The position numbers were made by a program, and so were the translations under genes. The notes below the pieces were generated by a model, which ran no database searches, had not been told where the DNA came from, and worked only from the letters and a program-made list of their open reading frames with translations. From Afifellaceae bacterium (GTDB lineage Bacteria > Pseudomonadota > Alphaproteobacteria > Rhizobiales > Afifellaceae): a stretch of DNA of 64,000 bases. The DNA is taken from assembly GCA_028284625.1 (NCBI GenBank), contig JANQRH010000007.1, positions 1-64,000 of the forward strand, given 5' to 3'. Below are positions 1-10,496 of the stretch, piece by piece (position 1 is the stretch's first letter; each line of letters begins with the position of its first letter).

Positions 1-36
1 CACGGCCCTTCAGGTGCCCTTCATTCGTCCTGCGAG

Positions 37-110
37 GCTTCTTTCGCCCTCATCCTGAGGTGCGAGCGAAGCGAGCCTCGAAGGGGCGAAAGAAGCACCT
101 CAGGATGAGG
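37..110. repeat. Palindromic intergenic repeat
   Basis: CCTCATCCTGAGGTGC (48-63) is matched by its exact reverse complement at 95-110. A second inverted pair, CTTCTTTCGCCC near 39-49 and GGGCGAAAGAAG near 84-95, is interleaved with it. The structure lies just past the hemW stop codon. Repeats of this look are scattered between genes in many Hyphomicrobiales; I know of no coding role. It could fold at the 3' end of the hemW transcript. Confidence 0.7.
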
Positions 111-128
111 ATGAAGGGGTGGGATGCT

Positions 129-1298
129 TTAAGCAGCGAGGTCGGCGACCACCGAATCGAGCACCAGCCATCCGTCCAACGTGGCGCGCAGCCGTCCATC
201 GCCGCACGGCTCGACGAACCCTTGTTCCTGAAGAACGGCAAGACGCGTATCGGAGATGTCGCGCCCGCTGATCGCCGCGTAACGCTCCGGGCGGATGCCT
301 TCGCGTAGCCTCAGCCCCATCAACAGCATCTCGTCGGCGCTCTCTTCAGCAGAAAGCATATCGTCGGTGACGAGCCCGTGGCCACGCTGTTCCACGAGCC
401 CAAGCCAGCGCTCCGGGTGTCGCTCGCTCATCGTGGCGCGCCGCGCGTCATCGGTCGCGAGGCGTCCATGCGCGCCGGGACCGACGCCGACATAATCGTG
501 ATAGCGCCAATAGGTGAGGTTGTGGCGCGACTCAGCGCCGGGCGCGGCGTGATTGGAGATTTCGTAGGCCGGCAGGCCGTGCGCCTCGGTGACATCCTGC
601 GTCAACGCATAAAAGGCGGCCGCGCGCTCTGAGTCGGGGATGACGAGCTTGCCCGCCGCGTGCAGACGCTGAAACGGCGTGCCCTCCTCAATGGTGAGCT
701 GGTAAAGCGACAGATGGTCGGCCGCCAGCGCGATCGCCGCCTCTAGCTCGGTGCGCCAGGCGCGCGGCGTCTGGGTTGGGCGCGCATAGATGAGATCGAA
801 GGAAAGGCGTGGGAAGGTGTCGCGGGCGAGGCTGATAGCGCGCCGGGCCTCCGCCGCGTCATGGATGCGCCCGAGCGCCTTCAGCGCCTGGTCGTCCAGC
901 GATTGCACGCCCAGCGACAAGCGGTTCACGCCGGCGCTTCGATAATCGCGGAAACGCTCTGCCTCCGCACTTCCCGGATTGGCTTCAAGTGTGATTTCCG
1001 CATCCGCCGCCACCGACCAGTGTGCGGCGATCGCACCGAGCACTGCGGCGACCGTTCCCGCCTGCATCAGCGAAGGCGTGCCGCCGCCGAAGAAGATGCT
1101 CGTCACGTCGCGGCCCGGCGTCAGCTCCGCAAAATGCTGAAGCTCGCGCGCCAGCGCCACAGCGAAGCGCAGTTCGTCCGGCGGTTCATGCCGGACATGG
1201 CTATTGAAGTCGCAGTACGGGCACTTGGCCGCGCAGAACGGCCAGTGGACATAGATTCCGAAGGCGGTCGCCTCGTCCGGTATCGGCGCGGGGCTCAT
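129..1298 (-). CDS. hemW: HemW-like radical SAM heme chaperone
   Basis: A 389-residue radical SAM protein of the HemN/HemW family. The 4Fe-4S motif CxxxCxxC is at residues 22, 26 and 29, followed by FFGGGTPS and a C-terminal HemN-type domain. HemW proteins are often misnamed oxygen-independent coproporphyrinogen oxidase; they bind heme and are thought to deliver it to client proteins, and the lone CxxxCxxC without the extra HemN cysteine and its N-terminal extension favours HemW. The start at 1298 is chosen because its ATG overlaps the rdgB stop as ATGA, which indicates translational coupling. It is the last gene of the rph-rdgB-hemW unit, an order common in this order of bacteria. Confidence 0.9.
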   Translation of the reverse strand: MSPAPIPDEATAFGIYVHWPFCAAKCPYCDFNSHVRHEPPDELRFAVALARELQHFAELTPGRDVTSIFFGGGTPSLMQAGTVAAVLGAIAAHWSVAADAEITLEANPGSAEAERFRDYRSAGVNRLSLGVQSLDDQALKALGRIHDAAEARRAISLARDTFPRLSFDLIYARPTQTPRAWRTELEAAIALAADHLSLYQLTIEEGTPFQRLHAAGKLVIPDSERAAAFYALTQDVTEAHGLPAYEISNHAAPGAESRHNLTYWRYHDYVGVGPGAHGRLATDDARRATMSERHPERWLGLVEQRGHGLVTDDMLSAEESADEMLLMGLRLREGIRPERYAAISGRDISDTRLAVLQEQGFVEPCGDGRLRATLDGWLVLDSVVADLAA

Positions 1299-1942
1299 TC
1301 GGAGACACCCAGGCATTCGCGCGCAAAACGCTGGAAGGCGCGGGCGCGGTGCGACAGCGGCGCTTTTTCGCTGCCCGGCTGCCAGCCGTGTTTTTCCTCC
1401 GCGCTCATCTCGCCGAACGTGCGCGTATGGCCTTCCGGCAGAAAGATCGGGTCGTAACCGAAGCCCTGGTCACCGCGCGGCGGCCACACAAGCGTGCCGT
1501 CGACGCGGCCGGTGAACGTCTCAACGCGCCCGTCGGGAAGCGCCAACGCGAGTACCGCAACGAAGCGCGCCACGCGTTGTTCCGGCTCGCTGGCGCCGGC
1601 GGCCTGAAGCCGGTCTTCGACCTTCTGCATGGCCAATCCGAAGTCGCGATCCTTGCCGGCCCATCGCGCGGAGAAGATGCCGGGCTCTCCGTTCAGCGCC
1701 ATGACGGCCAGGCCGGAATCGTCGGCGAGCGCCGGAGACTTTGAGGCCTCCGCCGCGGCGCTGGCCTTGATTACGGCGTTCTCTGCAAATGTCGCGCCGG
1801 TCTCCTCCGGCTCAGGCAGTTTGAGCTCCGCCGCCGACTTCACTTGGAAGCCGAACGGCGCCAGGAGGTCGAGGATCTCGCGGACCTTCCCGGCGTTGTG
1901 GCTCGCAACGACGATCCGGCCGGGCGCGAGCTTGATGGACAT
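1295..1942 (-). CDS. rdgB: dITP/XTP pyrophosphatase RdgB (HAM1 family)
   Basis: A 215-residue non-canonical purine NTP pyrophosphatase that removes dITP, ITP and XTP from the nucleotide pool to prevent their incorporation into DNA and RNA. The substrate-binding SHNAGK motif is at residues 14-19; ADDSGL (catalytic acidic pair) and GYDPIF follow, and the length is normal for the family. The ATG at 1942 overlaps the rph stop (TGATG); a GTG one codon upstream is also possible. It sits in a tightly coupled operon between rph and hemW. Confidence 0.95.
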   Translation of the reverse strand: MSIKLAPGRIVVASHNAGKVREILDLLAPFGFQVKSAAELKLPEPEETGATFAENAVIKASAAAEASKSPALADDSGLAVMALNGEPGIFSARWAGKDRDFGLAMQKVEDRLQAAGASEPEQRVARFVAVLALALPDGRVETFTGRVDGTLVWPPRGDQGFGYDPIFLPEGHTRTFGEMSAEEKHGWQPGSEKAPLSHRARAFQRFARECLGVSE

Positions 1943-2655
1943 CACGACACGGCGAGCTTTTGCAGATCGACGAGCTGCGCGATCCCACGCTGCGCCAGCG
2001 CCAGGAGACCCAAGAAGTCCTCCTGGCTGAACGGCGTACGCTCCGCCGTGCCCTGTATCTCAACAATCCCGCCGGTGCCGGTCATCACGAAATTCGCATC
2101 CGTGTCGGCGGTGGAGTCCTCCGCGTAGTCGAGGTCGAGGATGTGGGCACCCCCAAAGATTCCGCAGGAGATGGCAGCCACATGATCGGTGAGAACGGCA
2201 CCGCCGATCATGTTTCTGGCCTGCATCCATGCAATCGCGTCATACAGCGCCACCCACGCTCCGGTGATGGCGGCCGTGCGCGTTCCGCCGTCGGCCTGCA
2301 AGACGTCGCAATCGACGGTGATCTGGCGCTCGCCCAGGGCCGTGAGATCGACCACGGCGCGGAGCGACCGGCCGATGAGGCGCTGGATTTCCAGCGTCCG
2401 CCCGCCCTGTTTGCCGGCCGACGCTTCCCGTCGTGTCCGCTCCGTCGTGGCGCGCGGCAGCATGCCATATTCGGCGGTGACCCAGCCCTTGCCGGCGCCT
2501 CTCAGCCAGGCCGGCAATTGCTCCGCGAGGCTCGCTGTGCACAGGACATGCGTATCGCCGAAGCGCACCAGGCACGAGCCTTCCGCGTGCTTGGAGACGC
2601 CGCGTTCAAGGCTGACGCGGCGCAACTCGTCCGGCGCTCGTTTCGACGGTCGCAT
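1942..2655 (-). CDS. rph: Ribonuclease PH
   Basis: A 237-residue RNase PH, the phosphate-dependent 3'-5' exoribonuclease that trims the 3' ends of tRNA precursors. The protein starts [12 protein letters not shown] and carries the PH-domain core with GMLPRAT and [14 protein letters not shown]. An ATG nine codons upstream (2682) is in frame, but the family's usual N-terminus begins at 2655. It is divergent from hrcA across about 140 bases and is the first gene of rph-rdgB-hemW. The back-to-back placement of rph and hrcA is common in Alphaproteobacteria. Confidence 0.95.
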   Translation of the reverse strand: MRPSKRAPDELRRVSLERGVSKHAEGSCLVRFGDTHVLCTASLAEQLPAWLRGAGKGWVTAEYGMLPRATTERTRREASAGKQGGRTLEIQRLIGRSLRAVVDLTALGERQITVDCDVLQADGGTRTAAITGAWVALYDAIAWMQARNMIGGAVLTDHVAAISCGIFGGAHILDLDYAEDSTADTDANFVMTGTGGIVEIQGTAERTPFSQEDFLGLLALAQRGIAQLVDLQKLAVS

Positions 2656-2723
2656 GGATGCCTCTCGGCCTTTGATCTTCAAGGGGCGTGTTAAGCTGCG
2701 CAGCCATTGCGGTAAAGCGGGGA

Positions 2724-2752
2724 CTTGCCTTCCGCAACGAGGCTTTCAATAT
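2724..2752 (+). promoter_or_regulatory. Possible RpoH-type promoter of hrcA
   Basis: CTTGCC (2724-2729), 17 bases, then CAATAT (2747-2752). The -35 part fits the CTTG core of alphaproteobacterial sigma-32 promoters, but the -10 part departs from CYTATNT. No CIRCE inverted repeat (TTAGCACTC-N9-GAGTGCTAA) is present in the rph-hrcA gap. The assignment rests on the motif and on the heat-shock gene downstream. Confidence 0.3.
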
Positions 2753-2797
2753 CACGGTGAATGCGTGTGAGGACGGATCAGAAGACGAGTGCCGCCG

Positions 2798-3856
2798 ATG
2801 CCTGAAGGTGGACTTGGCGAGCTAGACAGCCGCGCCCGGGATATCTTCCGCTCCATTGTGGAATCATATCTGTCGACTGGCGATCCGGTCGGCTCGCGCA
2901 ATGTCAGCCGCATCCTGACCACGGCGTTGTCGCCGGCTTCGGTGCGCAACGTCATGGCGGACCTTGAGGACATGGGGCTCATCTATGCGCCCCACACAAG
3001 CGCCGGCCGGCTGCCGACGGAGATGGGCCTGCGCTTCTTCATCGACACGCTCATGGAGGTGGGCGATCTATCGAAGGAGGAGCGCAAGCTGATCGACAAG
3101 GAGGTGAAGGCCGCCGGCGATGTCGATTCCGCCGAGTCGCTGCTGTCGGAGGCCGGGCACATGCTCTCCGCCATGTCGCATGGCGCTGGCGTGGTGGCGA
3201 CCGGCAAGCAGGACATCCGTCTGAAGCATGTGGAATTTGTTCGCATCGAGCCGGAGCGCGTGCTGGCCGTTCTGGTCGGCGAGACGGGAACGGTTGAGAA
3301 CCGCATCATCGATGTCCCGCGCAACCTGCCGACCTCGGCGCTCGTGGAGGCGGCAAACTATATCAACGCGCATTTCGTCGGCCGCACGTTGGCGGAGGCG
3401 CGCCGCGAGCTGGAGGCGCAACACGACGAGCGCCGCCGTGAGATCGACAAGCTGACGGAGCGCGTGATCGCCGCTGGCGTCGCGACCTGGTCGGGGGTGG
3501 CAGAGGAGTCGAGCACGCTCATCGTGCGCGGCATGTCCAATCTGATCGGCGACGTGAGGGCGATTGAAGATCTGGAGCGCCTCAAGCTTCTTTTCGACGA
3601 TCTGGAAAGCAAGAAGGACATCATCCAGGTTCTCGGCTTGGCGGAGCATGGCGAGGGCGTGCGCATCTTCATTGGTTCGGAGAACAAGCTGTTCTCGCTG
3701 TCCGGCTCATCGCTTGTGGTGGCGCCGTTCCGCGATTCCGATGAGAAGGTCGTCGGCGTGCTGGGCGTGATCGGGCCGACGCGGCTCAATTACGCCCGCG
3801 TGGTGCCGACGGTGAACTACACCGCCCAGCTTCTGACGCAGTTGCTCGGCCGCTAG
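2798..3856 (+). CDS. hrcA: Heat-inducible transcription repressor HrcA
   Basis: A 352-residue HrcA, the repressor that binds CIRCE elements (usually before groESL) and whose folding depends on GroEL. An N-terminal winged-helix region (about residues 8-85, with [24 protein letters not shown]) is followed by the dimerisation and GAF-like core ending in YTAQLL. The ATG at 2798 is used here; an in-frame GTG at 2789 would add three residues. It is followed by grpE on the same strand after a repeat-containing gap. No groESL or CIRCE lies in the window, so its targets are elsewhere. Confidence 0.95.
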   Translation: MPEGGLGELDSRARDIFRSIVESYLSTGDPVGSRNVSRILTTALSPASVRNVMADLEDMGLIYAPHTSAGRLPTEMGLRFFIDTLMEVGDLSKEERKLIDKEVKAAGDVDSAESLLSEAGHMLSAMSHGAGVVATGKQDIRLKHVEFVRIEPERVLAVLVGETGTVENRIIDVPRNLPTSALVEAANYINAHFVGRTLAEARRELEAQHDERRREIDKLTERVIAAGVATWSGVAEESSTLIVRGMSNLIGDVRAIEDLERLKLLFDDLESKKDIIQVLGLAEHGEGVRIFIGSENKLFSLSGSSLVVAPFRDSDEKVVGVLGVIGPTRLNYARVVPTVNYTAQLLTQLLGR

Positions 3857-3900
3857 AGCATGATCCCAAAAGTGGGAACCGGTTTTCGGAAGGCATCTAG
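3853..3900. repeat. Dispersed palindromic repeat between hrcA and grpE
   Basis: It begins CTAGAGCATGATCCCAAAAG, contains CCGGTTTTCGG and ends CATCTAG. It is a diverged copy of the element at 40051-40105 and, like that copy, overlaps the stop codon of the upstream gene (hrcA TAG, 3854-3856). Elements of this type are common between genes of Hyphomicrobiales. The outer arm is imperfect here, so a strong terminator is less likely than at the second copy. Confidence 0.65.
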
Positions 3901-3995
3901 CGAAGCGATTCCGTGGCCCCGCGGGTTGATTTTCCGCCGCCTTGCCTCGATATGGCCGGCGCAAGCGTGACTTATCCAGTAGAAACGTAGAGACG

Positions 3996-4718
3996 ATGAT
4001 CGAAAACGATCAAAAGCCGGATTCTCCCGAAAGCGCACAGGTAGCCGGCGCCGACGAGGCCGTGAGCCCAAAGGAGCAGTCAGGATGGGCTGCGCCTGAG
4101 GTTCCGCCGGCGGATCCGGCGGGCGAGGAGGCGCGCGCCGATGCCGCGATCGACGAGCTTCTGGCGCCGTCCGCCGCGATCGAGCAGCTTGAGGCGGAGA
4201 AGGCCGACCTGACCGACCGTCTGGTCCGACTGGCCGCCGATATGGAGAACCTCCGCAAGCGGACGCAGCGCGACGTCGACGACACGCGCAAATATGCCGT
4301 GTCGGGCTTCGCGGGCGACATGCTTGTCGTGGGCGATAATCTGCGCCGCGCGCTTGAGGCGGCGCCCGCCGACAAGCGTGAGGCCGACGAGGATTTGAGG
4401 ACGCTGGCTGAGGGCGTTGAGATGACGGCGCGCGAGATGGAGCGCCTCCTGGAGAAGAACGGCATCACCCGCATCGCCGCGGCCGGCGAGCGCTTCGACC
4501 CGCATCGCCACCAGGCGATGTTTGAGGTCCCCGATCCAAGCGTTACGGCCGGCACGATCGTGCAGGTCGTGCAGGAGGGCTATCAGATCGGCGATCGCGT
4601 TCTGCGCGCCGCTATGGTCGGCGTCTCCAAGGGCGGGCCTGCTCCCGGTGACGCGGCCGCCGGCAATGACAATGCCGATGACGCCGATCGGGCCGACGCG
4701 GAGGGCGTCACGGAATAG
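3996..4718 (+). CDS. grpE: Nucleotide exchange factor GrpE
   Basis: A 240-residue GrpE, which releases ADP from DnaK. An acidic, Ala/Pro-rich N-terminus (about residues 1-55) leads to the long helix with [13 protein letters not shown], then the C-terminal beta domain with the signature region ending in [12 protein letters not shown]. The ATG at 3996 gives the normal N-terminus (MIENDQKP); a TTG at 3942 in the same frame is unlikely. It lies between hrcA and dnaK but is separated from dnaK by two VOC genes and pyrE. Confidence 0.95.
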   Translation: MIENDQKPDSPESAQVAGADEAVSPKEQSGWAAPEVPPADPAGEEARADAAIDELLAPSAAIEQLEAEKADLTDRLVRLAADMENLRKRTQRDVDDTRKYAVSGFAGDMLVVGDNLRRALEAAPADKREADEDLRTLAEGVEMTAREMERLLEKNGITRIAAAGERFDPHRHQAMFEVPDPSVTAGTIVQVVQEGYQIGDRVLRAAMVGVSKGGPAPGDAAAGNDNADDADRADAEGVTE

Positions 4719-4732
4719 GCCCCGCCGGGGCC
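4718..4732 (+). terminator. Short hairpin at the grpE stop codon
   Basis: GGCCCC (4718-4723) and GGGGCC (4727-4732) form a six-pair perfect stem with a three-base loop, starting inside the grpE stop codon. There is no T-run, so it may be a weak terminator or an RNA-end stabiliser. Confidence 0.35.
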
Positions 4733-4821
4733 GGATGTCACGGCAATTTGACAAGGTTGTCCTTGTCCGCCGGGTGCGCGGAATCGACCATACCGCGTCA
4801 TGTTCAAGGGGAGGCTAAGCC

Positions 4822-5196
4822 ATGTCAGACCACGGTACATTCCATTGGAACGAATTGATGACGCCCGATCCGGAGGCCGCCAAGAGCTTCTACGAGACGA
4901 CGATCGGCTGGACGTTCGATTCCGTGCCCATGGGCGACGGCATCATCTATCACGTCGGCATGCTCGGCGACCGGCCTGTCGGCGGGATCGTGGCCACCAA
5001 TGCGCCCGATCAGCCGGAGCACTGGATGTCGTATCTCTCCGTGGATGACATCGACGCGCGCTGCGAGAAGGCGAAGGCCGCCGGCGCAACGATTGTCCAA
5101 GAACCATTCGACGTGCCCGGTGTCGGACGCATCGCCATGATTCAGCAGCCGGGGGGCGGCATGGTCGGCTGGATGACACCGGCACCCGCAACCTGA
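4822..5196 (+). CDS. VOC family protein (first of two)
   Basis: A 124-residue single-module vicinal-oxygen-chelate (glyoxalase/bleomycin-resistance fold) protein. It shows the characteristic repeat beginnings: HWNELMTPDPEAAKSFY at the N-terminus and MSYLSVDDID at mid-protein. It ends in GGGMVGWM, typical of CFP30B-like VOC proteins. An upstream GGGGAGG serves as ribosome-binding site. Substrate cannot be told from sequence. The next gene is a diverged paralogue of identical length, so the pair probably arose by tandem duplication. Confidence 0.8.
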   Translation: MSDHGTFHWNELMTPDPEAAKSFYETTIGWTFDSVPMGDGIIYHVGMLGDRPVGGIVATNAPDQPEHWMSYLSVDDIDARCEKAKAAGATIVQEPFDVPGVGRIAMIQQPGGGMVGWMTPAPAT

Positions 5197-5316
5197 TACT
5201 ACCTTCGGTTTATGGATTTTGCCGCGTAGGTAAGCAAGCTGCCCACCGGCAGGGCGCTGCCGATTGATCACGGATTCGTGAATATCGGGCCGCGCTGCGG
5301 AGACGGAGGCGGGACA

Positions 5317-5691
5317 ATGGAGGAGCAGGCGGTCTGGGCAGTCTTGCTCAGCCGCGATGTCGAGGCCGCCATGCGGTTCTATGGCGAGGCGCTCGGCTGG
5401 CAGTTCCAGCCATTCTCTGAGGCCGATCCGCCCTATTGGATCGCCCGGTCGGCAGATGGCGTGTTCGTTTCCGTCTTCATCGACACAAGCGAGTCGGGAT
5501 TTCCCGACAGGCCGGAGGTCTGGCTTCCCTATTTCACCGTCGACGATGTCGACCAGCGCGCGCGTGACGCTGAGCGTCTCGACGCCACAATTCTGAGGCC
5601 GCCCGTCGACCTGCCGGGGTTCGGTCGCGTTGTGGTTCTCAGGCAGCCGAGCGGCGGCATTGTTGCGTGGAGAAGCCCGTCGACCTCTTGA
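5317..5691 (+). CDS. VOC family protein (second of two)
   Basis: A 124-residue VOC-fold protein with VLLSRDVEAAMRFYGEALGW at the N-terminus and LPYFTVDDVDQRA in the middle. The ATG at 5317 is preferred over the GTG at 5278: GGAGG lies about eight bases before it and it matches the length of the neighbour at 4822-5196. The two share the same closing pattern (QPSGGIVAW here, QPGGGMVGW there). Function is unknown; VOC proteins include isomerases, dioxygenases and resistance proteins. Confidence 0.75.
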   Translation: MEEQAVWAVLLSRDVEAAMRFYGEALGWQFQPFSEADPPYWIARSADGVFVSVFIDTSESGFPDRPEVWLPYFTVDDVDQRARDAERLDATILRPPVDLPGFGRVVVLRQPSGGIVAWRSPSTS

Positions 5692-5750
5692 CCGAAGGGC
5701 GACATCGCCCGATGCCAGCGGCGGTCTAATCGGGGGCAGAGCTGGCGGCC

Positions 5751-6323
5751 ATGGACGAGCGGCAGGCGCTTTTTGACATCATCTCTCGCCGCTCTTTTCG
5801 TTCCGGACAGGAATTCACTTTGGCCTCCGGACGCACGAGTACGATCTATTTCAATCTCAAACCGACCATGCTCGATCCCGACGGCGCGCGCCTGATTGGG
5901 GCGGCGCTCGCGAGAGAAGCCGATGCACTTGGTGCGGATTATGTCGGCGGCTTGGAGATGGGCGCCGTGCCGCTCGTCTCCGCCACGGCCGCCATGAGCG
6001 CCGTCGCGGGAAGGCCGGTGCGCGCTGTCTTTGTGCGCAAAGCGGCGAAGGCGCACGGCACTCAAAGCCTGATTGAGGGACTGGCGGAGGGCGAGAAGCT
6101 CGCCGGCAAGCATGTCGTTGTGGTGGAAGACGTGACCACCACCGGGGGCTCGTCCTTGAAGGCCATTGCGGCGCTCCGTGACGCCGGTGCAATGGTGGAG
6201 CATGTCGTGACCGTCGTGGATCGCGAGGAGGGGGCTGAGGCGGCGTTTGCCTCGGAGGGCGTGACGCTTCACGCGCTCTACCGGAAGGGCGCGTTTGCCG
6301 AGGAGGGCGGGCCGCATCGCTGA
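5751..6323 (+). CDS. pyrE: Orotate phosphoribosyltransferase
   Basis: A 190-residue PyrE that joins orotate to PRPP to form orotidine 5'-monophosphate in pyrimidine synthesis. The PRPP-binding motif VVVVEDVTTTGGSS is intact, as are the N-terminal SGRTSTIYFNLKP segment and the flexible-loop lysines near FVRKAAKAHGT. It is a single-gene transcription unit or the end of the preceding one, about 60 bases after the second VOC gene. The dnaK promoter region follows. Confidence 0.93.
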   Translation: MDERQALFDIISRRSFRSGQEFTLASGRTSTIYFNLKPTMLDPDGARLIGAALAREADALGADYVGGLEMGAVPLVSATAAMSAVAGRPVRAVFVRKAAKAHGTQSLIEGLAEGEKLAGKHVVVVEDVTTTGGSSLKAIAALRDAGAMVEHVVTVVDREEGAEAAFASEGVTLHALYRKGAFAEEGGPHR

Positions 6324-6361
6324 GTTGCCCCGATTTCCCCCAAACACGGCGCAATCACCGG

Positions 6362-6390
6362 CTTGCGAGGCGAAAAAGCCCTTCTTATAT
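6362..6390 (+). promoter_or_regulatory. Probable RpoH (sigma-32) promoter of dnaK
   Basis: CTTGCG (6362-6367), then 16 bases, then CTTATAT (6384-6390). This fits the alphaproteobacterial sigma-32 pattern CTTG...CYTATNT with normal spacing. It lies about 150 bases before the dnaK start, so the leader would be long. No CIRCE is seen, so sigma-32 is the likely heat-shock input here. Confidence 0.55.
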
Positions 6391-6541
6391 GCTTCGCAAC
6401 GCCGCGCGACCCGGCCTTGAACCGGGTGTCGCCGCGGATTGACGTGAAAATATGTTGGGGGCCGGAAGGGGGCACGCGCTGCCTCCCGATGATGGACGCC
6501 GTCTCGGGTCCGGCCGGCCTGCCGGAACAGGAGAGTTTGCT

Positions 6542-8503
<1,962 letters not shown>

Positions 8504-8512
8504 CGGCGAAAA

Positions 8513-8536
8513 GGGGCCGCCCGGCGAGGCGGCCCC
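8513..8536 (+). terminator. Hairpin between dnaK and dnaJ
   Basis: GGGGCCGCC (8513-8521) and GGCGGCCCC (8528-8536) form a perfect nine-pair stem with a six-base loop. It lacks a T-run and stands only 21 bases before dnaJ. It is therefore more likely an attenuator or processing/stability element, giving more dnaK than dnaJ, than a full stop. Confidence 0.5.
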
Positions 8537-8557
8537 GCTGCTTTCCGGCGATATCAG

Positions 8558-9691
8558 ATGGCCAAACGCGATTTCTACGAGGTGCTCGGCGTCGCGCGCA
8601 CCTGCGACGACAAGGGCCTGAAGAGCGCCTATCGCAAGCTGGCCATGCAGCTCCACCCCGATCGTAATCCCGGCGATCATTCCGCCGAGGTTCGCTTCAA
8701 GGAAGTCAACGAGGCCTATGAGGTCCTCAAGGACCCGCAGAAGCGCGCCGCCTACGATCGCTTCGGTCATCAGGCGTTTGACGGTGGCGGCTTCGGCGGC
8801 GCCGGCGCTGGTGCGGCCGCGGGCTTTGCCTCCTTCGCCGACATTTTCGACGAGTTCTTCGGCGATCTGCGCGGCGGCGGTCGCCGCTCCGGCCGCGAGC
8901 GCGGTTCCGATCTCCGCTACAATCTGGAAGTCACGCTCGACGAGGCCTATGCCGGCAAAACGGTCGAAGTGGAGATACCCACCGGCGTCACCTGCGAAGC
9001 CTGTACCGGCTCCGGCTCCAAGCCAGGCACCAGCCCGACGGCGTGTCCGACCTGCGGCGGCGTCGGCCGCGTACGCGCCAGCCAGGGCGGTTTCTTCCAT
9101 ATCGAGCGCACCTGCCCGGCCTGTCAGGGGCGCGGCGAGGTCGTGTCGGACCCGTGCGAAAAATGCTCCGGCGCCGGCCGCGTGAACCAGAAGCGCACGC
9201 TCTCCGTCAATATCCCCGCCGGCATCGAAGATGGCACGCGCATCCGCCTCGCCGGCGAGGGCGAGGCCGGCTTGCGCGGCGGTCCAGCCGGCGACCTTTA
9301 CATCTTCCTGTCGATCAAGCCGCACGCCTTCTTCCAGCGCGACGGGGCCGACATTTTCTGCCGCGTGCCGGTCTCCATCACGACGGCGTCTCTCGGCGGT
9401 CAGTTCGAGGTGCCGACGCTCGATGGCGGGCGCTCGCGGGTCAAGGTGCCGGACGGCGCCCAGAGCGGCCTGCAGATCAGGCTGAAGGGCAAGGGCATGC
9501 CGGTGCTGCGCTCCCGCCAGGTGGGCGACATGTATGTGCAGGTGGTCGTTGAGACGCCGCGCAAGCTGTCGCATCGGCAGCGCGAGCTCTTGGAGGAGTT
9601 TGAGCGTGTCTCCAATGAGGAGAACAATCCGGAATCGACCGGTTTCTTCTCGCGTGTGAAGGATTTCCTGGACACGCTTGGCGAAAAGTGA
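8558..9691 (+). CDS. dnaJ: Chaperone DnaJ (Hsp40)
   Basis: A 377-residue type I DnaJ that delivers substrates to DnaK and stimulates its ATPase. The order is: J domain (residues 1-70) with HPD in LHPDRNPGD; a Gly/Phe-rich linker; four CxxCxGxG zinc repeats ([32 protein letters not shown]); and the C-terminal substrate-binding domains. It is complete and of normal length, co-directional with dnaK behind a hairpin. Confidence 0.98.
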   Translation: MAKRDFYEVLGVARTCDDKGLKSAYRKLAMQLHPDRNPGDHSAEVRFKEVNEAYEVLKDPQKRAAYDRFGHQAFDGGGFGGAGAGAAAGFASFADIFDEFFGDLRGGGRRSGRERGSDLRYNLEVTLDEAYAGKTVEVEIPTGVTCEACTGSGSKPGTSPTACPTCGGVGRVRASQGGFFHIERTCPACQGRGEVVSDPCEKCSGAGRVNQKRTLSVNIPAGIEDGTRIRLAGEGEAGLRGGPAGDLYIFLSIKPHAFFQRDGADIFCRVPVSITTASLGGQFEVPTLDGGRSRVKVPDGAQSGLQIRLKGKGMPVLRSRQVGDMYVQVVVETPRKLSHRQRELLEEFERVSNEENNPESTGFFSRVKDFLDTLGEK

Positions 9692-9742
9692 CGTTGGCTC
9701 TATTTCTAGATGAGCTGCGACGCGAGGAGGCGGAGTAGATCA

Positions 9743-10336
9743 ATGGCGAAATCGGGCGTGTCGCTCGCCGAGCGCTTTGAGGACGAGGTCCGGTTCTTCA
9801 AGACCTGGGCGACGAGCCCCATCAAGATGGGGGCCTTCTCGCCGACCAGCCGCGCGCTCGCCTCGCTGATGGTGAAGCTCGCCGAGCCCGATCCGTCCGG
9901 CTACACGCTGGAGATCGGCTCTGGAACCGGCGTGGTGACGCAGGCCATGCTCGACGCCGGGCTGTCGCCCGACAAGATCATCTGCGTCGAATACGACAAG
10001 GATTTCTGTCGGCTGTTGCGCAAGCGCTTTCCCGACATCGCCATCATCCAAGGCGACGCGCTGAACCTGAACGACACGCTTGGTGAGTACCGCGACCTGA
10101 CATTCTCAGCGGTTTTGTCCGGCCTGCCGCTCCTTAACGTGCCGCGGGCCAAGCGTGTGCCCTATATTGAGAGCCTGCTCGATCACATGCCGCCCGGCGG
10201 CAAGGTCTCGCAGCTCTCCTACTCGCCGGTTCCGCCGCAGGATGCCGTGCCCGGCCGCTTCACGGTCGAGGGTTCGAAATGGGTGACCTTCAACCTGCCG
10301 CCGGGGCGGGTGTGGGTTTATCAACGGGCGGTTTGA
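9743..10336 (+). CDS. pmtA: PmtA-like phospholipid N-methyltransferase
   Basis: A 197-residue SAM-dependent methyltransferase of the rhizobial/agrobacterial PmtA type. PmtA methylates phosphatidylethanolamine stepwise toward phosphatidylcholine at the membrane. Visible features are FFKTWATSPIKMGAFSPTS near the N-terminus, the SAM motif LEIGSGTGVVTQAM, the acidic VEYDKDF and the motif FSAVLSGLPLLN. The ATG at 9743 has GGAG seven bases before it. It follows dnaJ at about 50 bases. The exact substrate is inferred from family resemblance. Confidence 0.75.
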   Translation: MAKSGVSLAERFEDEVRFFKTWATSPIKMGAFSPTSRALASLMVKLAEPDPSGYTLEIGSGTGVVTQAMLDAGLSPDKIICVEYDKDFCRLLRKRFPDIAIIQGDALNLNDTLGEYRDLTFSAVLSGLPLLNVPRAKRVPYIESLLDHMPPGGKVSQLSYSPVPPQDAVPGRFTVEGSKWVTFNLPPGRVWVYQRAV

Positions 10337-10373
10337 GGCGCGGCCGCACAATCGGCGGCGTCCAGCAGTATTG

Positions 10374-10472
10374 TCGTCATTGCCGGGCTTGACCCGGCAA
10401 TCCATACTCTCGGCCTCGCCGCTAGATGCACGTTAAGGAATGGATGCCCGGATCAAGTCCGGGCATGACGAC
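10374..10472. repeat. Paired palindromic repeat between convergent genes
   Basis: TCGTCAT at 10374-10380 is complemented by ATGACGA at the right end (10465-10471). Each arm holds its own palindrome: TGCCGGGCTTGACCCGGCA on the left and GCCCGGATCAAGTCCGGGC on the right, joined by a short spacer, with CCAT/ATGG also pairing. It lies between the converging pmtA-like gene and the dehydrogenase gene, where it could end transcription in both directions. Repeats of this form are very common in Hyphomicrobiales genomes. Confidence 0.7.
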
Positions 10473-10496
10473 GGAGTTTAGCGGACATTCCGCCTG

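Noticed and set aside
6452-6541. N-terminal extension of DnaK by 30 codons
   Set aside because: The ATG at 6542 yields the invariant Hsp70 N-terminus and has a good ribosome site.
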